Of a stretch of 6,744 nucleotides of DNA, positions 1 through 6,744 are shown in pieces. Made by a program: the position numbers and the translations under genes. This stretch comes from Planctomycetota bacterium (GTDB lineage Bacteria > Planctomycetota > Planctomycetia > Planctomycetales > Planctomycetaceae). Within the stretch, counting starts at the first letter, position 1, and each line of letters opens with the position of its first letter. The notes beneath the pieces are model-generated. The model worked only from the letters and a program-made list of their open reading frames with translations. It was not told the DNA's origin and searched no databases. The stretch lies in assembly GCA_013151585.1 (NCBI GenBank), contig JAADHY010000004.1:1-6744 (forward strand), written 5' to 3'.

Positions 1-86
1 TAGAACCGCCTAACGTAGACTGTGCATTTCAGCTTGCCGTACGACCGCCAATGCGACGAAACATGTCTCGCCAGCAAGTGCGCATC

Positions 87-115
87 TTGGCGCGTCCGCC
101 CCCGGGGCGGGCCAA
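87..115 (-). other. GC-rich broken stem-loop in the predicted leader
   Basis: Outer arms TTGGC (87-91) and GCCAA (111-115) pair perfectly. Next to them an inner stem CCGCC/GGCGG (96-100 with 106-110) closes a five-base GC loop; 92-95 bulges on one side. No T-run follows on either strand, so it is not a typical Rho-independent terminator. It begins about 10 nt after the predicted transcription start, so it may stabilise the mRNA leader or regulate it. It may also have no function. Confidence 0.35.
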
Positions 116-131
116 ACTACAAGTCGCTGCT

Positions 132-161
132 ATCGTACGCCGCTTTTGCAGGGAGTGTCAA
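132..161 (-). promoter_or_regulatory. Sigma70-like promoter for a gene beyond the left edge
   Basis: The minus strand shows a perfect -35 box TTGACA (156-161), an 18-nt spacer, and a -10 box TACGAT (132-137, four of six matches to TATAAT). Transcription would start near 125 and run off the left edge. The promoter sits about 50 nt after the stop of the URO-D-family gene, where a promoter for the next gene is expected. No gene start with good support is seen between it and the edge, so the leader would be at least ~120 nt long. Confidence 0.45.
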
Positions 162-213
162 CGAACGGCTCCGCCGACGGCCGAGCTTTCGGCTGCGGTC
201 AGACGGCCATCAG

Positions 214-1287
214 TCAACCGCTGGGCCGCAACGACCGAGCCGCGTCGACAAGGGCCACCACGTTGGCCCGGGGCGTCTCCGGCTGAATCGCGTTCGACGG
301 CATGAGCAAACAGCGGCGGTCGGAGCCCACGACCTCGGCCAACCGAAAGACCTCGCGGCGCACATCCTCCGGCGTCCCGAACGGCAACAGCCGCTGCGAG
401 GATAGACTGGCCGCCAACACGATGTCTTTGCCGTACTCGCGATACAGGCGCGCGAAATCCATGCATTCCGGCTGAACGGGATGCAGAATGTGAAAACCCA
501 ACTCCACGATATCGGGCACGATCGGATCGATCTTGCCGCAACTGTGCAGAAAGAACCTCGCGTCGGGCGCTTCGCACCGGACGGCATCCAAAACACGCTG
601 CCACGCGGGCTTGATCATGCGCCGCCACAGGTCCGGAGCGATCTGCATTCCTTGCTGCATGCCGGCGTCGTCGTAGAAGCAGAGCACATCGATTCCGATC
701 CGCGCGCTGGCGATCGCCAGTTGCGTGGTGTGCGCAGTGATTTTTTCGATAATGGCTTCGGCCAAAGGCACATCGCTCAGCAGATCCACCCAGAACTGTT
801 CCATCCCGCGCACCCACCAGGACCATTCGTAGATGCTGCCCGCGTAGCCGAACACAGGATAACCGGCCTGGTGGTACGCATCGATCACCGAGGTATCCAC
901 GTCCGTTTCGATTTTCGGCAAGGGCAGTGCTTCGACGTCTTGCACCGTCTGAGCCGACGCCAACGCTGGAAAAAGCTCGTCGACGGTTCCTTCCGCGCCG
1001 CCGGCCCAATGCCCGTTGCCCCATTCGTCGAATTCGGTTCCATTCGGCAACGTGTCGTGGAGCGCCGCCGGGTCGATCCCGCCGAACGTCGCCTTCAACG
1101 AAAAGCGGCGGATGTCTGTGTCAAAATACTCCGCTGGATCGTCCGCTCCCGTAGTGGCCCGGAAAGTCTGCCGAATCGGCTCGGTGAGCCCAGGCATGGC
1201 CCCGATGTCCAACGTGAAAGGGATCCAGTCCGGAACGCCACCGTCCAGCAGTCGACGCAGGTTTTCGCGCGGGTTGGTTTGGACCAT
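214..1287 (-). CDS. Uroporphyrinogen decarboxylase (URO-D)/MtaA-family protein, probable corrinoid-linked methyltransferase
   Basis: A 357-residue soluble protein with the URO-D fold pattern. Family segments include FDEWG (86-90), LCFYDDAGMQQG (202-213), LHSCGKIDPIVPDIVELG (247-264), HPVQPECMD (269-277), LPFGTPEDVR (301-310) and NAIQPETP (332-339). True heme-pathway HemE enzymes lack the HSCG motif, which is typical of the methyltransferase branch (MtaA, MtbA, CmuA and relatives) where His and Cys hold zinc. Those proteins move methyl groups between a corrinoid protein and a thiol or similar acceptor. The position usually filled by a third ligand is Asn332 here. The ATG at 1287 is preferred because AGGAG lies 11 nt upstream, whereas the longer reading starts at a TTG at 1323 without clear support. 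The gene follows the lyase gene after 58 nt, so co-transcription is likely. Family membership is secure; the substrate is unknown and no corrinoid protein gene is in view. Confidence 0.9.
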   Translation of the reverse strand: MVQTNPRENLRRLLDGGVPDWIPFTLDIGAMPGLTEPIRQTFRATTGADDPAEYFDTDIRRFSLKATFGGIDPAALHDTLPNGTEFDEWGNGHWAGGAEGTVDELFPALASAQTVQDVEALPLPKIETDVDTSVIDAYHQAGYPVFGYAGSIYEWSWWVRGMEQFWVDLLSDVPLAEAIIEKITAHTTQLAIASARIGIDVLCFYDDAGMQQGMQIAPDLWRRMIKPAWQRVLDAVRCEAPDARFFLHSCGKIDPIVPDIVELGFHILHPVQPECMDFARLYREYGKDIVLAASLSSQRLLPFGTPEDVRREVFRLAEVVGSDRRCLLMPSNAIQPETPRANVVALVDAARSLRPSG

Positions 1288-1298
1288 CGTTGACGCGT

Positions 1299-1303
1299 CT
1301 CCT
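1299..1303 (-). promoter_or_regulatory. Ribosome binding site that decides the URO-D-family start
   Basis: The minus strand reads AGGAG, 11 nt before the ATG at 1287. The spacing is slightly long but usable. It favours the ATG over the in-frame TTG 36 nt upstream. Confidence 0.5.
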
Positions 1304-1345
1304 GCCAGATTCGGAACGTCCAATCAGGAAACCGGCGGCCGGGGC

Positions 1346-2251
1346 TCACTTCGTTCGTCCCCAGCCACTGGTCTGCAACAAATCCCTAATTGAGAACGCA
1401 GATAGCTGCCCGTCCGAGCCGATGACCAAAGTGCCGCGCAACGGCAACGCGACGCGCGGGGCGATTGCGAGCGGCAAGCGCTTGCGAATCGAACCGTCGC
1501 CGCTGGCGAGCGTCAGCGTGCCACTCAGGTCAAGATATGCCAATCGAGCCGGTGCATCTTGCAGGAAAACCGTTTCGACGATATCCGTGCCCGCGCGGTC
1601 TTGCCATTTGACTTTTCCACCCGAGCCGAGCACGTACAGGTAGCCGCTGCCCGAGGCCACGGCCACTTCGGGTTTCCCGTCGGCGTCCAGATCGGCCGCG
1701 CGCAGCCGGTTGACGGCGTAGCCGAAGTTGTCGAAGCGCCACAGCGTTTTGGCGCCCCGGTTGGCGACCCGGCCGGGAGGCAGTTTGGTCGCGACCAGGT
1801 CGCCGGTCGACGAACCGTAAACCAGCTCGATCCGCCCGTCGCCGTCCAGGTCGGCCAGCGCGGCCTGCATGTCGCCGATCGATGTGTAGAAGGCGGCCGC
1901 TTTGGTGCCATCGTGTTGAAAGGCTTGTAGGCGGCCGTAGTGGTCCGTGGCGAAGATCTCCAGCTTGCCGTCGCCGTCGGCATCGGCGGTGAGGAAGTCG
2001 ATGCTGCCGTGCAAGACCGCTCGCCGCGTGCGAGCGAGCATTTTCCACGTCGCATCGTAAAGGTGCAGTTCGTAGTTCTGCGTGCCGACCAGAATCTCGT
2101 TGGTGCCGTCTTGGTCCAAATCGCGCACGCCGACGGTGTAAGCCTGCCACGGCCGGTCGCCGAAGTTCTGATTCCACACCGCGCCGCGAATTTGATGCTT
2201 GCTGAGCAGCTTGCCGCGGGCGTCGAGCAGATGTACATACGTGTCGCCGCC
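1346..2251 (-). pseudogene. Downstream, frame-shifted part of the lyase-propeller gene (VCBS/FG-GAP blades)
   Basis: These ~301 codons continue the beta-propeller of the gene above, one base out of frame with it, and end at a TGA at 1346-1348. They start inside blade 2 (GGDTYVHLLDARGK) and contain blades with DLDQDG, DADGDG, DLDGDG and DLDADG, each followed by an acidic residue and a short hydrophobic strand. Two degenerate blade-like segments follow, LDLSGTLTLAS and LRGTLVIGSDGQLSAF, which would make about seven blades in all. An automatic caller may report this as a separate VCBS-repeat protein starting at a GTG near 2401. Residues before about 2285 in that reading do not resemble a propeller, whereas the other frame does there, so this is one broken gene, not two. 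If the break is real, this segment is probably not translated; if it is an assembly error, the gene is intact. Confidence 0.75.
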
Positions 2252-5200
2252 CTTCCAAGCCGGGCCGGTCGGCGACGAGTTCTCCCGCCTCGATGTCGTA
2301 ACAGGTGCCGGCCAGCGAGTACGACCAGAGCAGCCGGCCGTCCGCGCTGACGGCGCAAGCCCGGTTGCCGGCGGTGACGAGCAGTTCGGGGCGGCCGTCA
2401 CCGTCCAGGTCGGCCCGTTTGAGCCGCCGCACCGACCCGCTCTCTGGCAGTTTCAGACTCCAAGCCGGCTGGACGGAAGCGCGCCGGGCGGGCCGTTTCG
2501 CCTCCGCGCTTTTCGATTCCGACGCATCGCCCTGGCCGCCGGCATGCACGGTCTTCCCGAGGCGAGCCAACAGCTCGCGAACGGCTCGGCCGGAAACGCC
2601 GCTCGTTTGCACTTGCACCGGCTTGCCGTCGGGCGAACGGGCCGTTAGTTTTTTGCCCGTCAGGTCGAACTCCAGGTTGCAGGCGGTTCGGCTGGTGAGA
2701 CGCAGAGCTCCGAAACGCAACGACCGACCGCCAGCCCATGCAATGCGCGTCGGCGACAGGAAAAGCATCTCGGCGTCGAAGGCAAGGCCGTCCACGTTGG
2801 CGTCGCGCACCGCGCACAGGGCCGGTTCGCCGCCGGTCAGCAGCACGGCCCCGCGGCCGATCCGTTCGATCGAGAAGCGCCGCGGCCGAGACGCCTCGTC
2901 TGTGTAGAGCACGTTGGCCAGCTCGACCGACTCGCCCGCCGCTAGCCGCCGACTCATCCGCTGGTACAGTTTGCATACGGGCACGACGATGCCCTTGGGA
3001 TGGCCGCGCTTGACGGTCAGCTCGGGCGCATCCGGCCATTTGATCCAGAACCGTTTGGCCGGCACCGTCGCGATGTCGGTCTCCGTGGGCTGGGGAGCCT
3101 CTTCCGCTTCCACCGCCAATTGCAGGCGGCCGCGGCGGTCGAAAAAGAACAAGCGATCGACTCGCACGGGCGGCCGTTCGCGCAGAGAAAGGCTGATCAG
3201 TTGCCGCTTCGTGCCGGTCAGCTTCACCGGCACGGCCGAGCGCAGCGCACCGGCCAGATCGTTCGGGCCGTATTTCAATCGCGGTGTCCCCACCGTGACG
3301 GTCGTCCCGTCGGGCGTATGGGCGAAGAGTGAATCCGAGCCGGTGTCCTGCCCGTAGGCGCGGACGGCCAGTCGATACTCTCCGGGCGGCAGATCGACGG
3401 CCACGGCCAGCACCGAGCCGCCCTGCCCCAGCACGGCGGCCTTCCCGCCCGATGCCGACGAATCGTCGACCACCGTCACCAGCCGTGTTTGCCATGGCAC
3501 CTCCAGCCGACGCGCCAAAAACGTGTGATCGTCCACCAGCCGCTCGTCGCCTCGGTTTTCCACCTTCCAGACTAGGTCGAGGTCGTAATCGGCCGGCTTG
3601 CGGGCCGTCATGCGGTCCAATACGACTAGCGGGCCGCCTTTCAACCAGAAGATCGATCGACGCCAGTCAACACCGCAATAATCCCGCACTTCCGTGCTCA
3701 CCAACCCGATGCGGCCGCCGACATCGGACTGGCAGATCAGTCCCGCACAGCTCGGGACCAGCCGATCGGCGCGCCCGTCGCGGATCACCGACAGCATGTT
3801 ATGTTCGGTCGTGTTCCGCGTCAGGTAGTCGTGGTCGATCAGCCAACGTTCGCCGCGGTCGACCAGCACGATGATCGCATTCGTATCGAAGTGCAGATGC
3901 TTGCCGCGGCCGAAGCCGTCCAGCAGCATGTACTGCGCGTTTTTCTCCCAGCTTTCGCGAAAGGCGATTTTGTCGAAGGCGGCCTCGGGCGGCACGTTCG
4001 GCGGCGCGGGCGGCCCGCCGTAAAACGGCCGGCGCCGCGTGTATTCGTAGAGCTGCCGGTCCAGAGGAAACACGAGAAGTCCGACGAGCCGGTCCGGTCG
4101 CCGCGACTTCACGTCCCGATGGAACGGATTCCGCCATTTGCCCTCCGTGACGTGCTCCAGCACCCAAAGGTAGCCAGGATCGCGGTACCACCAGAACAGA
4201 GTGGGAATCGCCCGGCGGATCAGGAAGGATGACCGACCGATGCCCGAGTCGCCGAACCCGGAAAGCCAGCCACGACTGTCGCAGACGCTGATCACGTAGT
4301 CGCCGAATTGGCGCGCGCGGCCGGACTGGAAAAATTCGAGCTGCCATTCCGCCAGGCAGTATCGCACCGTGTGGCCCATCGTGATGATCAGATACGTGTC
4401 GGCGTCCTCTTGCGGCTTCCAGGAACGGGCCTGAGCCAGAAAACACGCGCGGGCCTTGGCAAGGTACTCGTCGGCTTCGGGCAAAGCGTAGTAATCGCGG
4501 AAGTAGCGCGAGCCGAAATACATGCCGAGCAACGGAAACGTGGTGTTGTTCCACGTGACCAAATCGCCGCGTCCGATGCGTGAGTAGCCGGAAACGTGTC
4601 GTCGCAGCGAGCGCATAAACCGAAGGAACGCCCGGGTGTACTGCAAACGTTGCTCATCGCTCAACAGCGGACATTCTTCGAAGGCATCCCATGTCGCCAA
4701 GATGTCGCCCGAGTTGGTTTCTTCGGGCCAATCGCAGTCGGAGTTCGGGTCGCGGCGGTAGCGCTCGACGATTCGCTCGAGCGTCTCGATGGCGTGCCGC
4801 GCGTAGGCTTCTTGCCCGGTCTTCAAGTACCGGCTGGCCGAGTACAGGAACGTGAAGAACGACGGCGAGCGCTTCGAGTCAAGCACGCGACGCTCGGATG
4901 GCGTCAGCTTGCCGGCAGTGGATACCTCAAGCAGATAGCCCACGCCGGCCTTCGTCTTGCCTTTTTCGACGCACCGAATCAGCGCCTCGGCCGCCTGAGA
5001 CGCATCCCGCTCGTCGCTGACGCCCACGACGATCACGTCGCCTCGACCGTGCCACGGATATGGATCGTACACGGTGCGAAGGCTCCAGCCGCCGCGGCCG
5101 GGCAGCAGCGAATCCTCATACGCATACCCATTGAAGTACAGCCGCGCGATCAGCCGGTTGTTATTGACGTTGCCTAGCGCGATCACGGTATGCGTTTGCG

Positions 5201-5462
5201 GCGTGGTTTTCTCCGGATCGGACGACACGCTCGGCCGCCGACCACCGAGTCGTTCGATCGCCTCGGCGATCTTTTTTGCCGCGGCCCGGTACGCCGGCCG
5301 CTCCGGACAGAGAATCGCCACCGGCCGCTCCGCGCCGCTCAAATCCACCCACCGGTCGAGCTTGCGGACACGGGCGATCTCACCAGCTTTTGGCTCTCCG
5401 CCCCAAGCCATGCTCGCGCACAGCACGACCAGCCATCCCAATCCACCAACAAATCGGCTCAT
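1346..5462 (-). CDS. Secreted heparinase II/III-like protein with C-terminal VCBS/FG-GAP propeller; reading frame broken near 2250
   Basis: Read as one gene with a frame change near 2250 it encodes about 1371 residues. Residues 1-21 form a signal peptide with probable cleavage after AWG; a leucine before Cys15 rules out a good lipobox. Residues ~30-180 are an N-terminal domain I cannot name. Residues ~200-460 are helical and toroid-like, with WNNTTF (304-309) and MGHTVRY (362-368). Residues ~500-680 resemble the heparinase II/III C-terminal beta domain: HLHFDTN (522-528), RWLIDHDY (539-546) and EHN (553-555). Residues ~690-980 are beta-rich. A propeller follows with calcium-type motifs at 1018, 1114, 1160, 1204 and 1257. 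Such lyases cleave uronate-containing polysaccharides by beta-elimination; substrate and catalytic residues cannot be fixed here. The ATG at 5462 precedes the signal peptide with only a weak GGA; a longer TTG reading from 5708 overlaps tupA. Frame A stays open to 1530, but after 2252 it gives arginine-rich shadow sequence. The lyase-like call is fairly secure at the family level only. Confidence 0.85.
2246..2258 (-). other. Frameshift site in the lyase-propeller gene
   Basis: On the minus strand the upstream frame is good through Leu1069-Glu1070 (codons at 2253-2258). The downstream frame is good from the Gly-Gly-Asp codons starting at 2251. One extra base, in the GGG at 2250-2252, separates them. 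No classical slippery heptamer is visible. The upstream frame runs about 720 nt further before its stop, which argues against programmed frameshifting. Confidence 0.8.
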
Positions 5463-5475
5463 AGTTCTTGTCCGG

Positions 5476-5486
5476 CAGATAATCTG
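5476..5486. promoter_or_regulatory. 11-bp perfect palindrome just upstream of the lyase start
   Basis: CAGATAATCTG is a perfect inverted repeat of two 5-base arms around one base. It lies 13 nt before the ATG at 5462, in the 100-nt AT-richer gap between tupA and the lyase gene. A one-base centre makes an RNA hairpin unlikely, so a protein-binding site in DNA is the more sensible reading. It may be chance, and no regulator is known for it here. Confidence 0.2.
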
Positions 5487-5562
5487 TGAGATTCCGAAAC
5501 ACAAAACGCGACTTTTTTCAAACAGCTTAACCAGTTTTCTCGACCCACCTCGCCCTCGCCAT

Positions 5563-6426
5563 TCACTTCTCCGGTCCGGGGCCACGATTCGCGGACGGCG
5601 GCTCATCGGCGTCGCCCGCGGTCGGGAAAAACAACGGCTGGCCGAAGCGGTCAATGCCGAATTGGCCGATGACCTTTTGCGTTTCCTCGGCGACGAGAAA
5701 CTCCGCAAACCGCCGCGCGGCGGCTACCTTCACGTGCGGATGCTTGTCCGGATTGACCAGCATCACACTGTACGGATTGCGCAACAGCGGATCGCCCTCG
5801 AGCAGCACCGACAAACTCAATCCGTCACGCTGCGCCAAGAATGTCCCCCGATCGGTCAAGGCGTAAGCTTGCTTTTCACTGGCCACGCGCAGGGCCTGAG
5901 CCATTCCACTTCCGACGGGGATATACCACTCGCCTTCCGGCCGGATCCCGGCCTGCTTCCAGATCGCCTTTTCCTTCATATGGGTGCCCGACTCATCGCC
6001 GCGGGAGACGAACAGCGCCTTCTGTGACGCGATTCGTCGAAACGCCTCGGCCGCGGACGGCTGGCCTCGGATGCCAGCCGGGTCCGACGCCGGCCCAACC
6101 ACAACAAAGTCATTCGCCATCACCGAGCGCCGTTCGATTCCATAGCCTTCTGACACAAACCGCTCTTCGGCGGCTGGGGCATGCGTTAACAGCACGTCTG
6201 CGTCGCCTCGGCGGCCCATCTCCAGCGCCTGGCCGCTTCCCACCGCCACCACTTTGACCTGGATGCCCGTCCGCTCCTCAAACATCGGAATCAGCACATC
6301 CAGCAACCCGCTGTCGCGAGTGCTGGTCGTCGTGGCCAGAGTGATCGTCTGGCCGGGCTGCGGCGAGCCGGAGCATCCAGCCACGAATGCCAGTGACGCA
6401 ACTGCAGCGACCAATGCCTGTTTCAT
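5563..6426 (-). CDS. tupA: Tungstate-binding lipoprotein of an ABC transporter (TupA-like)
   Basis: A 287-residue periplasmic substrate-binding protein of normal TupA length. The N-terminus has a short hydrophobic signal and a lipobox VAGC with Cys18, so the protein is probably anchored as a lipoprotein. Family hallmarks follow: TTTSTRDSGLLD (residues 32-43, the oxyanion-binding segment), VGSGQAL (62-68), GDADVLLTHAP (74-84), NDFVVVGP (105-112) and SRGDESGTH (141-149). In the TupA family these bind tungstate with higher affinity than molybdate and deliver it to the TupB permease. The ATG at 6426 is chosen because it has a GAGG Shine-Dalgarno at 6435-6438 and leads straight into the signal peptide. 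A longer TTG reading from 6495 would run into the ATPase gene. The spacing of 10 nt from the ATPase stop shows one operon. Oxyanion specificity is inferred from motif similarity; a molybdate or mixed specificity cannot be excluded. Confidence 0.93.
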   Translation of the reverse strand: MKQALVAAVASLAFVAGCSGSPQPGQTITLATTTSTRDSGLLDVLIPMFEERTGIQVKVVAVGSGQALEMGRRGDADVLLTHAPAAEERFVSEGYGIERRSVMANDFVVVGPASDPAGIRGQPSAAEAFRRIASQKALFVSRGDESGTHMKEKAIWKQAGIRPEGEWYIPVGSGMAQALRVASEKQAYALTDRGTFLAQRDGLSLSVLLEGDPLLRNPYSVMLVNPDKHPHVKVAAARRFAEFLVAEETQKVIGQFGIDRFGQPLFFPTAGDADEPPSANRGPGPEK

Positions 6427-6430
6427 CTGG

Positions 6431-6438
6431 CTCCCCTC
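6431..6438 (-). promoter_or_regulatory. Ribosome binding site of tupA
   Basis: The minus strand reads GAGGGGAG here, overlapping the TGA stop of the ATPase gene. GAGG lies 8 nt before the ATG at 6426. This is the best Shine-Dalgarno match in the window. It fixes the start of the binding protein and implies translational coupling with the upstream ATPase. Confidence 0.7.
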
Positions 6439-6744
6439 AATAGACCATTTTTCCTTGGACGAAGTCGGCTGTGCGCGGGTCGGACGGCGCGTCAAAGAAG
6501 GTTTGCGTCGAAGCCACTTCGATCAATTGTCCGTTCAAGAGCAATCCCACGCGTTCGGCGACCCGACGAGCCTGAAACAGATTGTGCGTCGCCCAGACCA
6601 CGGTCGTGCCGCGCCGCTGGTGGTCCTCGGCGATGGCCTCTTCCACCAGCGCGACGTGAGCGGGGTCCAGGTTGGCCGTCGGCTCGTCCAAAAGCAGCAG
6701 ATCGGGCTCCAGAACCAAGGCGCGAGCCAGAGCGACCAGTTGAG
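6437..6744 (-). CDS. tupC: Tungstate ABC transporter ATP-binding protein, C-terminal part (TupC-like), cut by the right edge
   Basis: This is the C-terminal ~102 codons of an ABC transporter ATPase; the N-terminus, including the Walker A motif, lies beyond the right edge. The first visible residues, QLVALARAL, are the stretch that directly follows the LSGG signature in this family. Next come a Walker B motif LLLLDEP (about 6683-6703), the D-loop NLDP, and the H-loop histidine in ATHN (codon at 6584-6586). The C-terminal tail ends GKMVY before a TGA stop at 6437-6439. The protein would hydrolyse ATP at the inner membrane to power import. Its substrate assignment rests on the TupA-like gene that starts only 10 nt downstream in the same direction; the ATPase alone could equally be read as a molybdate or other anion transporter subunit. 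The ABC ATPase call is very secure; the tungstate call is inferred from context. Confidence 0.9.
   Translation of the reverse strand, partial: QLVALARALVLEPDLLLLDEPTANLDPAHVALVEEAIAEDHQRRGTTVVWATHNLFQARRVAERVGLLLNGQLIEVASTQTFFDAPSDPRTADFVQGKMVY

Noticed and set aside
180..193. Small hairpin GCCGAGCTTTCGGC after the URO-D stop, considered as a terminator
   Set aside because: The stem is only five base pairs and no T-run follows on the minus strand.
22..405. Plus-strand small proteins at the left edge
   Set aside because: Codon use looks random, there is no ribosome site, and they overlap the end of the URO-D gene.
214..1287. Heme-pathway HemE
   Set aside because: The HSCG motif and divergent N-terminus fit the methyltransferase branch of the URO-D family.
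481..1293. Long plus-strand reading frame opposite the URO-D gene
   Set aside because: It is antisense to a clear family member and has no recognisable motif; long open antisense frames are expected at this GC content.
1530..2252. Continuation of the lyase in its first frame after the break
   Set aside because: The sequence turns into arginine-rich, low-complexity shadow translation, while the propeller motifs continue in the other frame.
5493..5521. Possible promoter TTGAAA upstream of the lyase gene
   Set aside because: The -35-like box is fair, but at the right spacing the -10 region reads TTCGGA, a very poor match.
5463..5708. N-terminal extension of the lyase to a TTG at 5708
   Set aside because: It would overlap tupA by about 145 nt, adds arginine/serine-rich sequence and buries the signal peptide that begins at the ATG at 5462.
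5074..6027. Plus-strand reading frame across the lyase start and tupA
   Set aside because: It crosses two well-supported genes and their spacer on the other strand and shows no domain features.

Overview
This GC-rich window (well above half G+C by eye) reads entirely on the minus strand. It holds four protein genes, described here in transcription order from right to left. The mix suggests a Planctomycetes or related PVC-group bacterium: a very large secreted polysaccharide-lyase-like protein with calcium-type VCBS/FG-GAP repeats, a uroporphyrinogen-decarboxylase-family methyltransferase, weak Shine-Dalgarno signals and wide spacers. That placement is an inference from gene content; there is no rRNA or other marker to confirm it.

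Right part (5563-6744): the end of an ABC transporter ATPase runs in from the right edge. It is followed after 10 nt by a complete lipoprotein with the hallmarks of the tungstate-binding protein TupA. Together they form the end of a tungstate-uptake (Tup) operon. The permease (TupB) is not in the window and presumably lies beyond the right edge.

Centre (1346-5462): one very long gene encodes a secreted protein. It has an alpha-helical toroid-like domain, a heparinase II/III-like beta domain, further beta-rich segments and a C-terminal VCBS/FG-GAP beta-propeller. The reading frame is broken near 2250, inside the second propeller blade, and the propeller continues in another frame to 1346. The break coincides with the apparent loss of a short beta strand that the other blades keep. 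A small real or assembly-derived deletion therefore explains it at least as well as a single inserted base.

Left part (214-1287): a URO-D/MtaA-family protein follows 58 nt downstream, probably a corrinoid-linked methyltransferase or a relative. Positions 1-213 hold no convincing gene. They do carry a good sigma70-like promoter on the minus strand and a GC-rich broken stem-loop just after its predicted start site, probably the leader of a gene beyond the left edge.

Nothing here is a clear mobile element, CRISPR array, tRNA or rRNA. The most useful observations are the propeller frameshift, the lyase-propeller fusion, the altered metal-ligand position in the URO-D-like protein and the leader structure at the left edge.
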